From: Bacilli bacterium
GTDB taxonomy: Bacteria > Bacillota_I > Bacilli_A > ML615J-28 > CAG-698
Assembly: GCA_028702495.1 (NCBI GenBank)
Contig: JAQVOS010000008.1
Span: 1 to 38,504 of the forward strand
Length of the DNA: 38,504 nt
Direction of reading: 5' to 3'
Shown here: piece after piece, positions 8,136 through 17,102 of the stretch
Layout of the letters: every line of letters starts with the position of its first letter
Position numbering within the stretch: position 1 is the first letter of the stretch
Notes under the pieces: generated by a model
What the model was told of the DNA's origin: nothing
The model's input: only the letters and a program-made list of their open reading frames with translations
The model's database searches: none
Program-made: the position numbers and the translations under genes

Positions 8136-10751
8136 TCATGAACATGTTTTAATAAATTGAATAAAGGCTTCCTGACCTTTCTTGGTTTGCTTAAAAACGC
8201 CCGCATCTTCTAAGACTTCAACAAACTTCTTACCGACTTCTACTTCTAGATTCACTTTTGATTGCTTCTGCATTTCGATGATCCAATGTTCGTGCTTCTT
8301 AAGATCAGGATAATCTAAAAGAGAGCGATGTTCGAGAAGCACTTCCTCAATCCATGCAAGTTCATTTTTGAGTCTCGCAGGAAGAATAGCGATGCCCATA
8401 GCCTCAATTAAACCAATATTTTCCTTTTTAATATGGTGCAATTCGGGTTTTGGGTGAAATACACCCATTGGAAAGGCCTCTGTCGTCAAGTTATTTCTTA
8501 AAATCAAGTCCATTATCCATTCACCTTTTTTAAAGCGGCAAATTGGGGTGATTGTGTTGTGTAAAATGGGTAAATTAACGATATTTAAGGTTTTATTTTC
8601 GTAACTTTGCCATTTTTGCAAGACACGAGTCGCAATTTTAATAAGTGCTTTTTTATCTTTTGTGACCAACCGAATGGTCGATAAAGGCCAGACCAACTGA
8701 TACATTTTCACATTTTCAACTGTTGCGATAGGGTTCATTTTTGCATTTTCAATAGGCATTTTTGCACATCCACATTGGAAATGCTCATGAGTTAATATCG
8801 ATCCACCAACGATAGGAAGATCTGCATTCGAACCAACGAAATAGTGAGGAAACAGGCTGACAAAATCAACCAGTTTGATAAATGTTTCTTCTTTGATAAT
8901 CATCGGAGTATGTTCTTTTTTGAGGACAATTGCATGTTCTTGATAATACGAATAAGGAGAGTATTGAAAAAACCAAGATTCTTGATTTAATGTAACAGGA
9001 ACAATACGCATATTTTTACGTGATTCTTTTACAAGAGACCCCCCAAAGCCTTCATTATCCACACACAATTGACATTGAGGATAGGATGTTTCCTCTGCTT
9101 CGCGAAGTCTTTTTATCATGAGCGGATCCTTTTCAGGTTTACTCATATTGATTGTGATGATTAAATCACCATATGAGTTATGATATTGCCAAGAAATGTT
9201 CTTTGCAATGCTTCTTGTTTGGATATAGCGAGAATTGATAGCATATTGAAATAAATAATTGGTTGCTTGGGAAGGTGATTGATGAAGATGACTTTGGAAT
9301 TGGTGAATAATATTTTTAGGACTTTCACATAAACAGTCCATGACTTCTGATATGAAATTTCCCTCACCTAACAGTGTATCATCACGAAGAAGATTTTCCA
9401 TATGCCCATATTCGACAAGATCATCTAGTAAATCATCGAGTGTTTCTTTGATTTCAATTTTTGGCTCATTCACTTGATAATCAGTTAGATGGAACAAATG
9501 AAGAACATGATTACGACGATAATTCCACTCGCTTTCATAAAATAAGTGAGTATCAAGACCCCATTTTAGGAGGTTGCTTAGTGCTTCTTGGATAGAATAA
9601 GTCCATTGTGTCGTTCCACTACCAATCGAAGCAATATAAAACTCGGGTTTCAAGTGTGTTTCTAAACGATAGGATGTAGTCACTTCACGAATAAGAGTGG
9701 ATATTTGTGAACGATGAACCAAAGCAATGGCACATCCACCAAAACCTGCTCCTGTCATTCTTGCACCAATGGCCCCATGTTTTATGAGTTCAGAAACCAT
9801 GAAATCGAGTTCTTCGCAAGAAACTTCATAATCATTAGCTAGTGATTGATGAGATGAAATAAGATGTTGACCAAATGCTTCCATATCTCCTTTTTTTAAG
9901 GCAAGTTTACTCTGTATTGTCCGCTCATTTTCAGAAACGACATGACGTAATCGCCGATATAGAGTGTCTTCAGGAATGAGATGATGGAAGTCTTCCAGTC
10001 GATTGAGTGGAACTTCGCATAAAGAAGAAATCATGAGTTCTTGTTGCAATCTTTTGAGGACTGCATTGCATTCTTGGCGACGTTCGTTATACTTTGATCC
10101 AGCGAGCGTGCGACTTTTGCTTGTATTAGCAATAATAATTTGGTATTCTTGGAAATCAGCAGGAATCATCTCATACTCAAGGGTATGAGTGTTTAGCAAA
10201 ATGGCTTTTTTCTCTTCACCGATTGCAACAGCAAATTGATCCATGATCCCACATTGTACTCCAACAAATTCATTCTCTACTTTCTGGGAAATCTTTGCTA
10301 ACTCAATCTTAGATATTCCTATTTTGTATTGATTATTTAGATATGTAGCAACTAACATTTCTAAACAGGCACTACTTGAAAGTCCAGCTCCAATGGGTAA
10401 ATGACTCATCATGACAAGATCAAATCCTTGAATGGGATATTGGTTGAAGGCGGCAACAACACCCTTCACATAATCCGTCCAATGATTGGTTCGTTTTAAA
10501 TCAGTTAAGGAAAAAGATTGAAGGCCTTCTCCCGAGTATTCATGAGAATAACATTGAATGAGCTGATCTTTTCTCGGGTGAAATGCACCGATAATGCCTA
10601 AATCAAGGCTGCATGGCATTACGAGTCCACCATTGTAATCAATATGCTCTCCAATTAGATTAATGCGCCCAGGGGAAAAATATACTTTCCAATCCTTTTC
10701 TTTTAGGATATTCTTGGCAATTCGTTGAATTTTAAAAAACTCTTTTATCAT
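8136..10751 (-). CDS. Galactokinase fused to class II galactose-1-phosphate uridylyltransferase (GalK-GalT)
   Basis: 871 aa. GalK: PGRINLIGEHIDYNGG, LPIGAGLSSSACLE, GARMTGAGFGGCAIAL. GalT2: EWNYRRNHVLHLF, FFQYSPYSYYQEHAIVL, FPHYFVGSNADLPIVGGSILTHEHFQ. Confidence 0.95.
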   Translation of the reverse strand: MIKEFFKIQRIAKNILKEKDWKVYFSPGRINLIGEHIDYNGGLVMPCSLDLGIIGAFHPRKDQLIQCYSHEYSGEGLQSFSLTDLKRTNHWTDYVKGVVAAFNQYPIQGFDLVMMSHLPIGAGLSSSACLEMLVATYLNNQYKIGISKIELAKISQKVENEFVGVQCGIMDQFAVAIGEEKKAILLNTHTLEYEMIPADFQEYQIIIANTSKSRTLAGSKYNERRQECNAVLKRLQQELMISSLCEVPLNRLEDFHHLIPEDTLYRRLRHVVSENERTIQSKLALKKGDMEAFGQHLISSHQSLANDYEVSCEELDFMVSELIKHGAIGARMTGAGFGGCAIALVHRSQISTLIREVTTSYRLETHLKPEFYIASIGSGTTQWTYSIQEALSNLLKWGLDTHLFYESEWNYRRNHVLHLFHLTDYQVNEPKIEIKETLDDLLDDLVEYGHMENLLRDDTLLGEGNFISEVMDCLCESPKNIIHQFQSHLHQSPSQATNYLFQYAINSRYIQTRSIAKNISWQYHNSYGDLIITINMSKPEKDPLMIKRLREAEETSYPQCQLCVDNEGFGGSLVKESRKNMRIVPVTLNQESWFFQYSPYSYYQEHAIVLKKEHTPMIIKEETFIKLVDFVSLFPHYFVGSNADLPIVGGSILTHEHFQCGCAKMPIENAKMNPIATVENVKMYQLVWPLSTIRLVTKDKKALIKIATRVLQKWQSYENKTLNIVNLPILHNTITPICRFKKGEWIMDLILRNNLTTEAFPMGVFHPKPELHHIKKENIGLIEAMGIAILPARLKNELAWIEEVLLEHRSLLDYPDLKKHEHWIIEMQKQSKVNLEVEVGKKFVEVLEDAGVFKQTKKGQEAFIQFIKTCS

Positions 10752-10816
10752 ATGAATTCCTCATCTTATTCATTTTAACATACTCCATGATAAAATTCAA
10801 TCTGAAACAAGAAAAA

Positions 10817-10835
10817 GCCACCCATTTAGGGTGGC
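10817..10835 (-). terminator. Rho-independent terminator of the hsp20 gene
   Basis: GCCACCC-taaat-GGGTGGC followed by TTTTTC on the minus strand. Confidence 0.85.
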
Positions 10836-10864
10836 CGAGGAAGGAAAATAGATTAATCAATTGA

Positions 10865-11290
10865 TTATTTAATCGTAATGTATTTCTTTGTTTCAACAAT
10901 CGGTTCTTTTTGCTTGAAGACATCAATCTTTAGAACGCCATTTTCAAAGGCAGCATGAACAGTATCCTCTTGAACTTCTCCAAGATAGTATGAACGTGAA
11001 AAATTACCAAAGCGTCTTTCGCGTCTAATGTAAATTTCCTTGTCATTTCTTACTTCTTTTTGTTCTTCTTTCTTGGTTTCAATAGTTAGATAACCATCTT
11101 CAATGCTGATTTTAATATCCTCCTTACTCATTCCTGGAAGATCAACCTCAAATGTATATTTGTCATCGTCTTCCCTAATATCTGTTTTCATCAATGAAAC
11201 ATTTCTTTTTGCGAAAGAGTCCTCAAATAAGTCTGAAAACAGATTCCCATTCCATAAATCAATTTGATTGTTTCGATTTCTAAATACCAT
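10865..11290 (-). CDS. Small heat shock protein, Hsp20/alpha-crystallin family
   Basis: 141 aa; VDLPGMSKEDIKISIEDGYLTIETKKE and AAFENGVLKIDVFKQ alpha-crystallin motifs. Confidence 0.95.
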   Translation of the reverse strand: MVFRNRNNQIDLWNGNLFSDLFEDSFAKRNVSLMKTDIREDDDKYTFEVDLPGMSKEDIKISIEDGYLTIETKKEEQKEVRNDKEIYIRRERRFGNFSRSYYLGEVQEDTVHAAFENGVLKIDVFKQKEPIVETKKYITIK

Positions 11291-11311
11291 AATATCACTC
11301 CTTTTATTGTG

Positions 11312-11338
11312 TTAGCACTCTCAATCTCTTAGTGCTAA
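11312..11338. promoter_or_regulatory. CIRCE operator 1 (HrcA binding site)
   Basis: TTAGCACTC-N9-TAGTGCTAA; one mismatch from consensus TTAGCACTC-N9-GAGTGCTAA. Confidence 0.9.
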
Positions 11339-11342
11339 TACT

Positions 11343-11370
11343 ATTATACCATACTTTTTAGCACTGTCAA
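11343..11370 (-). promoter_or_regulatory. SigA-type promoter of hsp20: TTGACA (11365-11370) - 16 bp - TATAAT (11343-11348)
   Basis: Perfect consensus hexamers on the minus strand, lying between and overlapping CIRCE-like elements. Confidence 0.85.
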
Positions 11371-11384
11371 GTGTTTAGTGCTAA
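11358..11384. promoter_or_regulatory. CIRCE operator 2 (HrcA binding site), overlapping the -35 box
   Basis: TTAGCACTG-N9-TAGTGCTAA; correct 9-9-9 geometry. Confidence 0.8.
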
Positions 11385-11458
11385 TTTTATGTATTTTTTA
11401 ACAATTTTTATCTTGTAAAAAAAGAAGTGCTGTGATATAATAAAAATGAGGTAACGTT

Positions 11459-11698
11459 ATGAAAGTAATCGATGCGAATTCCAAGGTCTATTATTTAATA
11501 ATGGCTCATCCAGAAATCAAAGAGATCCTTCTCAGTTTGGGATTTCTTTGCGTGAAAAACAAAGTATGCATTGAGTCTCTTGCTCGCGTGATGACACTAA
11601 AATCAGCGGCAAAACTGAGAAAAGTAAATTATCTTGATCTTAAAGAATGTTTTGAATCCTATGGATTTCTCATTGAAGATAAAGAAAAAAGTGAATAA
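11459..11698 (+). CDS. DUF1858-like small protein
   Basis: 79 aa with DUF1858-like pattern (MAHPEIKEILLSLGFLC...MTLKSAAKLRKVNYLDLKECFESYGF). Confidence 0.6.
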   Translation: MKVIDANSKVYYLIMAHPEIKEILLSLGFLCVKNKVCIESLARVMTLKSAAKLRKVNYLDLKECFESYGFLIEDKEKSE

Positions 11699-11702
11699 AA
11701 GA

Positions 11703-11726
11703 GAGTGTTCAATCAATTGAACACTC
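11703..11726. terminator. Bidirectional terminator between convergent genes
   Basis: GAGTGTTC-aatcaatt-GAACACTC; T-rich on both sides. Confidence 0.8.
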
Positions 11727-11732
11727 TTTTAA

Positions 11733-12911
11733 TTACTCTGAAAAATATTGATAGGGGTTCATAAGAAAGTATTGATGATATTGCTGATAATGATGATAAA
11801 TATAGTCATAAATTTCTTTTTTTGCTGAATGATGTATGACAAGCTTAATCATATTGTTAACAAAATAATAGGGAACACTGCTCGAAGTATACGAAATGAA
11901 GTTATCATATAATATGAATATCCCTTTTTGATATTTCATACGATCATTGGTTTGATCATCAGAATATGTGACATCTGCAAAAGGTTTATAAACGGTACCC
12001 ATTCCTTGATAAAGGATAGTTAAGTCCTCAATTGACCAATTTCTATTTGCTGCTAGAAGGCCCACCCGATATTCTTCAATTTTCTGTTCGATATTTTGGT
12101 TTTCAATGATGGGCATACAATAAATGGCAGAATTATTGTTGAAAAAATCATTGACAGTTGAGCGATTATTCATTGCAAAGGATGTTGCAATGATAAAATT
12201 CATCGTAAAATCGATAAAAGGACTAAAAGAGGTTGCGTGTTGCATATAGGATAAGAAGGTATAATCAAGGTCTGAAGAAGCAAAAATATTGTGATATTTA
12301 TCAATCAGTTCATATTCTTTATATAATTTTTCAATCGATTGCTTATTCATAATGGAAGTGTCCGAACGGTTGATGTTTCGCAGAATGGAAGCCTCTAGTG
12401 GCCATTTTTCATTGGCTTGCCCACGAAAAACCCACTTGCTGTGAAGTTTGGGTTCAGCAAATACTTTTTCAAAATAGATATAATCTGCCAAGGTTTGGAT
12501 GGTAATTTCAGGCACATCTATTTTTATCCGATACTGTAATTCGAATTTTAAATAGAGTAAATCAACCAAAAAATCATCAAAGGTTTGATGAATATCAAAC
12601 TGCGAAGAAAATTTCATCGAGTAAGCATTATGAATGCTTAGGAGAGTCACATATCCATTGATATTTCTTGTATATGCTTTTTTAGTGACTTTGATCCATG
12701 ATTCAAATTCTTCACTTTGAGTAATAATTTTTTGGATGAAATCAATGACATCATGAATAACAGAGAGGGCGCTCATGTTTATTTGATCGGTTTTAACAAT
12801 AAAATCATGAAAATCTTGTTTGGTGATTTTACTGATGTAACCATATGTTTTTAAAAAGGTAGTAAGGTCCTGAATAAAACCCTGTATGATTGATATTGTG
12901 TTTTTTTCCAT
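11733..12911 (-). CDS. FRG-domain protein
   Basis: 392 aa; WVFRGQANEKWPLEASILRNINRS (F-R-G-Q motif) and LSYMQHATSFSPFIDFTMNFIIATSFAM (QHxxxxSxxxDxTxNxxxAxxFA), the FRG core. Confidence 0.75.
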   Translation of the reverse strand: MEKNTISIIQGFIQDLTTFLKTYGYISKITKQDFHDFIVKTDQINMSALSVIHDVIDFIQKIITQSEEFESWIKVTKKAYTRNINGYVTLLSIHNAYSMKFSSQFDIHQTFDDFLVDLLYLKFELQYRIKIDVPEITIQTLADYIYFEKVFAEPKLHSKWVFRGQANEKWPLEASILRNINRSDTSIMNKQSIEKLYKEYELIDKYHNIFASSDLDYTFLSYMQHATSFSPFIDFTMNFIIATSFAMNNRSTVNDFFNNNSAIYCMPIIENQNIEQKIEEYRVGLLAANRNWSIEDLTILYQGMGTVYKPFADVTYSDDQTNDRMKYQKGIFILYDNFISYTSSSVPYYFVNNMIKLVIHHSAKKEIYDYIYHHYQQYHQYFLMNPYQYFSE

Positions 12912-13009
12912 CCTAACACCTCATATCTTCTAATTCATTATAACCTTTTTTAAAGAACTTGTAAATGATTATTTTACTGGCTTAAAATTTCCTCCCTTAT
13001 AAGAAGAAA

Positions 13010-13029
13010 GACCTTGATTTCTCAAGGTC
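13010..13029 (-). terminator. Terminator of the flavodiiron operon
   Basis: GACCTTGA-gaaa-TCAAGGTC then TTTCTTCTT on the minus strand. Confidence 0.75.
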
Positions 13030-13034
13030 AATCG

Positions 13035-14207
13035 TTAATTATGTTGTTGAATAGCTTCAACAAGCTTCACTTTAAATTCTTCAAGAACTTCTTTCGTTGG
13101 AACAAAGTATTGGCGAATTGGAGCCATTAGACGATGATATCCCATTTCCTCAAGAGATTGATCAATAAGATTAGGACTCTGACCTCCCCATCCGTAACTG
13201 CCAAAAGCAACATAGGATAAATTTTGTGGCTTTAGTCCCTTGATATAATTCAAGAAACCAGCAATGGAGGTTAGCAATCCATTATTAAGAGTGGGTGAAC
13301 CAATGGCTACATACTTAGCTTCCATCATTTCTAGAATTAAATCCGATTCATGTGAATGATTAACATTATACACAGACGTTGGAATTTGAAGACTGATAAA
13401 AGCTTCTGCGATGGTATGGGCTAACTTTTCAGTGCTCCCCCACATACTATCATATATAATAATGGCTTGGTTCTTCTTTCGATGTTCAACAAGACCCTGA
13501 TATACTTCAAGGACTTCCTTGAGATATTTTTTTATCAACAATCCATGACTAGGACATATCATTTGAATCTTAAGAGAATTTATAGCCTCTAGGGCTTTTT
13601 TAGTTTGAGATGAATATGGTAATATAATATTGGCATAATACTTTTTTAGTTCAAAAAAGAGTACTTCTAACGAATAGTCTTCATCTAGTCGTGCCGAAGA
13701 AGCGATATGTTGCCCAAAAGCATCATTACTGAAAAGAATTTGATCATATTCATCGTAGGTTACCATGTTATCAGGCCAATGCACCATGGGGGTATGAACA
13801 AAGCAAAGAGTTCTTTTACCAATTGAGAGTGTTTCTCCACTTTTTACAGCTTGAATCGGGATATTTCCATACTCTGCTTTAAGAATTTTTTCACCATTAG
13901 GTGAAGCATACACTTTTGCATGAGGTGCTAAAGCAAGGATTTTCTTTAAACTTCCACTATGGTCTGGTTCTCCATGATTGGAGATGATGACCTCGATTTT
14001 TGAAGGATCGATGATAGAAGAAATACGTTCAATCAATTCATCGGTAAATGAATGATATACATTATCTATAAGGGTAATTTTTTCATCAAGAATGAGATAG
14101 GCATTATAGGTTCCTCCCCTTGATGTATCATAGCCATGGAAATTTCTTAAATTCCAATCAATCGCACCCACCCAATACACATCTGGCTTAATCTCATATG
14201 CTTTCAT
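13035..14207 (-). CDS. Flavodiiron protein (FprA/A-type; O2/NO reductase)
   Basis: 390 aa; ISNHGEPDHSGSL (HxExDH di-iron motif), HTPMVHWPDNM, ILFSNDAFGQH, plus C-terminal flavodoxin motif IIYDSMWGSTEKLA. Confidence 0.93.
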   Translation of the reverse strand: MKAYEIKPDVYWVGAIDWNLRNFHGYDTSRGGTYNAYLILDEKITLIDNVYHSFTDELIERISSIIDPSKIEVIISNHGEPDHSGSLKKILALAPHAKVYASPNGEKILKAEYGNIPIQAVKSGETLSIGKRTLCFVHTPMVHWPDNMVTYDEYDQILFSNDAFGQHIASSARLDEDYSLEVLFFELKKYYANIILPYSSQTKKALEAINSLKIQMICPSHGLLIKKYLKEVLEVYQGLVEHRKKNQAIIIYDSMWGSTEKLAHTIAEAFISLQIPTSVYNVNHSHESDLILEMMEAKYVAIGSPTLNNGLLTSIAGFLNYIKGLKPQNLSYVAFGSYGWGGQSPNLIDQSLEEMGYHRLMAPIRQYFVPTKEVLEEFKVKLVEAIQQHN

Positions 14208-14215
14208 GGTTTGCT

Positions 14216-14377
14216 CTATTCTAGAGGACTGAAGTTCTCTTTTTCAACTCCACAATCTGGACAAGTCCAATCATCTGGTAAGTCTTCAAAAGAAGTTCCT
14301 GGATTGATTCCTTGGGTTGGATCACCTAAAGCTGGATCATACACATAACCACATACATCACATACATATTTTTTCAT
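14216..14377 (-). CDS. Rubredoxin
   Basis: Own translation (too short for the ORF track): [53 protein letters not shown] (53 aa); two CxxC rubredoxin knuckles. Confidence 0.97.
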   Translation of the reverse strand: MKKYVCDVCGYVYDPALGDPTQGINPGTSFEDLPDDWTCPDCGVEKENFSPLE

Positions 14378-14392
14378 ATTGTTTCCTCCTTC

Positions 14393-14755
14393 CTATAAAT
14401 CTAGTAAAGCATCTTTAAAGGCTTCTACGTCAGCATCAGTGCCATCAAATTCAAATTTTAAAATAATGGGAACTCCATAAGTGTTACTGATGAGGTCTGC
14501 TGCTAATGCATAGGCTTCCCCATAACTTTTGTCGCCACTTGCAGCAACACCTGCTAAATAGTCATTATTATTTTCTAAAAAGTCGTTTACTTCTTCAGGT
14601 AGTTCACCATATCCATCAGTGAAAGTGACTAAAACAAATTTTTCATTGACTTTTTCTTTTCCTATTTTTAATTCTAAAATATTCCCAATACCTAATTTTT
14701 TCACAAACGCAGCAACATTACCTGTTCGTGAAGCATATACAATTTTCATAATCAT
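14393..14755 (-). CDS. NrdI-like flavodoxin
   Basis: 120 aa; MKIVYASRTGNVAAFVKKL, VTFTDGYGELPEEVNDFLE, GVAASGDKSYGEAYALAADLISNTYGVPIILKFEFDGTDADVEAF matches the NrdI pattern. Confidence 0.75.
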   Translation of the reverse strand: MIMKIVYASRTGNVAAFVKKLGIGNILELKIGKEKVNEKFVLVTFTDGYGELPEEVNDFLENNNDYLAGVAASGDKSYGEAYALAADLISNTYGVPIILKFEFDGTDADVEAFKDALLDL

Positions 14756-14772
14756 TCCTCCTTATAATTAAC

Positions 14773-14825
14773 AATAACATTATAAATTATAATGTTATTA
14801 TAACACTTTTTTATTCGAACAACAA
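14773..14825 (-). promoter_or_regulatory. Promoter/operator of the nrdI-like/rubredoxin/flavodiiron operon; perfect 27-bp palindrome (14773-14799) overlapping -10 TATAAT (14797-14802), -35 TTGTTG (14820-14825)
   Basis: AATAACATTATAA-A-TTATAATGTTATT, 13-1-13 with no mismatch; 17-bp spacing between promoter hexamers. Confidence 0.65.
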
Positions 14826-14841
14826 GCAATGTGCTTAAAAA

Positions 14842-14868
14842 ATATCACACGATTTTCGTGTGATATTT
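14842..14868 (-). terminator. Terminator of the pyrophosphatase gene
   Basis: ATATCACACGA/TCGTGTGATAT hairpin followed by a T-tract on the minus strand. Confidence 0.8.
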
Positions 14869-14874
14869 TACTTT

Positions 14875-16977
14875 TTAGAAAATGGAGAATGTTAAGAAGA
14901 TGGTTGATAGTAAAGAAGCAATCAAACTAACAACGGTAATTTGTGTATTGATGGAAGGTCCGGCAGTATCTTTAAAAGGATCACCAACAGTGTCTCCAAC
15001 AACAGCCGCTTTGTGAGCATTACTTCCTTTTCCCCCATGATGGCCGCTCTCAACATACTTTTTACTATTATCCCATAGACCTCCAGCGTTGCTCATAAAC
15101 AAAGCAAGGAGGAGTCCACTCACGATATTTCCAGTTAAGAATCCACCAATGGCTTTAATGCCACCAACGAATCCAACAACAAGGGTGATTACAATAGCGA
15201 ATAAACCTGCAGGAATTAATTCCTTCAAGGCTCCTTGTGTCGCAATTGCGATGCAAGTATCATAATCTGGAACAGCATCTTCGCGTCCTTCCAATAAACC
15301 TGGAATTTCTTTAAATTGACGATGAATTTCTGCAACCATCCGTTGTGCATTACGATCAACGCCAAGCATTAGTAGAGCACTGAAGACAGCAGGAACAGAG
15401 GCTCCTACTAATAGCCCAAAGAACACGATGGGATCCATGATATCAAATCCTGTAAATGGTTCAATGGATAAGCCTAATGTATCAATGGCGATGTTAACTT
15501 CACTTATGAAGGCTCCTAATAAGGCAATGACAGTGAGACCAGCAGCACCGATGGCAAATCCTTTAGTGACAGCTTTAACAGTATTCCCTGCTGAATCAAG
15601 GGTATCGGTAATTTCAATTACTTCATCGCCAAGATTTCCCATTTCAGCAAGTCCTCTTGCATTATCAACGATGGGACCATAAGCATCATTTGAAATAATC
15701 ATCCCAACAATGGATAACATTCCAACTGCAGCCATAGAAATACCAAACATACCATATTCAGTTGATAAAACAGTTCCTCCAAGAGGTTTTGTAACCACAT
15801 ATGCAAGAAGCGCAGATAAGGCAATCCCTATCATGGCTGGAAGTGTGCTTAAGAAGCCATAACTAACACCTGATAAAATGGTGAAAGCAGGTCCACTTTC
15901 GCTGGCTTTGCCAACTTCATGAACTGGTTTTCTTCTGTCATCTGTAAAGTAATCACTGGCAATGCCAATAATCACACCCACAAATAATCCAATGATGGCA
16001 GCAAGCCATATTTGCCATTGAAGTTTGAAAATCCAAGTTACAAGAGCGGTTAATACGACATAGACACCAGTTGTAATATAAGTACTTGCATTAAGAGCAT
16101 TCGTCGGTTGGTCACTTTTACCCATTCTAGCCATCGAAACCCCAATGATGGAAGCGAGCAAGCCCAAAGCAGCATAGATAAAGACGGTTATCACATTAAT
16201 ATTGGAGCCTAGTTTGCTATCAAGATTAATGGCCATAACAAGAGCCGCAGCCATCGATGCAACATGAGAATCAAAGAGATCAGCCCCCATGCCAGCAACA
16301 TCACCTACGTTATCTCCAACGTTATCAGCAATAACGGCAGGATTACGAGGGTCATCTTCGGGAATGCCAAGTTCTACTTTTCCAACTAAGTCAGCGCTAA
16401 TATCAGCGGTTTTTGTAAAAATACCGCCTCCCGCTTTCGCAAAAAGCGCCAAACTGGAAGCTCCAAAACTAAAGCCTAATAAAGCATGTGATTCCCCAAT
16501 AAGCCAAAAAATCAAAGTGACACCTAATAGACTAGCACCAACAACGGCCATTCCCATAACGGCTCCCCCACGGAATCCGCAAAGGAAACTTGGTCTAATG
16601 CCTCGTTGTGCTGCTTCTGCTGTTTTTACATTGGCAATGGTCGCAATTTGAATGCCTACTTTCCCAGCAATGGCACTAAACACGGTACCAAATATGTAAG
16701 CAGAAGCCATAATGACATTTTCTAAAACGTTACCTTCCCAAATGAATTTTGGTAAGAAAACAAGGATGAGAATAGCAGCAACACCAGCAAATTTTGCTAA
16801 TACCAAGTATTCTTTTCTTAAAAATGTGTTTGCGCCCTTTCGAATATATCCACCGATCTTTGCGATTTTTTTATTGCTAGATGGTTGCTTGTTTACCCAA
16901 GCATAGAGCCAGGCTGCAAAAGCAAATGCGCAAAGAGATATTGCAATCGCAACAATTAAAATAGGTACTTTCTCCAT
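14875..16977 (-). CDS. hppA: Membrane-bound proton-translocating pyrophosphatase (M-PPase)
   Basis: 700 aa; ADVSADLVGKVE-like TADISADLVGKVELGIPEDDPRNPAVIADNVGDNVGDVAGMGADLFDS; GGLWDNSKKYVE; KAAVVGDTVGDPFKDTAGPS. Confidence 0.97.
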   Translation of the reverse strand: MEKVPILIVAIAISLCAFAFAAWLYAWVNKQPSSNKKIAKIGGYIRKGANTFLRKEYLVLAKFAGVAAILILVFLPKFIWEGNVLENVIMASAYIFGTVFSAIAGKVGIQIATIANVKTAEAAQRGIRPSFLCGFRGGAVMGMAVVGASLLGVTLIFWLIGESHALLGFSFGASSLALFAKAGGGIFTKTADISADLVGKVELGIPEDDPRNPAVIADNVGDNVGDVAGMGADLFDSHVASMAAALVMAINLDSKLGSNINVITVFIYAALGLLASIIGVSMARMGKSDQPTNALNASTYITTGVYVVLTALVTWIFKLQWQIWLAAIIGLFVGVIIGIASDYFTDDRRKPVHEVGKASESGPAFTILSGVSYGFLSTLPAMIGIALSALLAYVVTKPLGGTVLSTEYGMFGISMAAVGMLSIVGMIISNDAYGPIVDNARGLAEMGNLGDEVIEITDTLDSAGNTVKAVTKGFAIGAAGLTVIALLGAFISEVNIAIDTLGLSIEPFTGFDIMDPIVFFGLLVGASVPAVFSALLMLGVDRNAQRMVAEIHRQFKEIPGLLEGREDAVPDYDTCIAIATQGALKELIPAGLFAIVITLVVGFVGGIKAIGGFLTGNIVSGLLLALFMSNAGGLWDNSKKYVESGHHGGKGSNAHKAAVVGDTVGDPFKDTAGPSINTQITVVSLIASLLSTIFLTFSIF

Positions 16978-17057
16978 GTTGTCAACTCCTTTTTGAAGAA
17001 ATAGATAACTTATTATATCATACTCTCATTTTTATAGCAATGTAAAACAATAGAAAA

Positions 17058-17087
17058 TCGGCTACATTTATGAAAAATGTAGCCGAC
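17058..17087 (-). terminator. Terminator after the RsgI-domain lipoprotein gene
   Basis: CGGCTACATT/AATGTAGCCG stem; TTTTCTATTG on the minus strand. Confidence 0.8.
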
Positions 17088-17102
17088 TTTAGAGGAGAAA
17101 AA

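Noticed and set aside
15428-16906. Several plus-strand ORFs opposite the pyrophosphatase gene (15428-15682, 16289-16651, 16712-16906)
   Set aside because: Antisense shadow ORFs of a strongly conserved gene; low-complexity Ser/Ala/Pro translations and no family resemblance.
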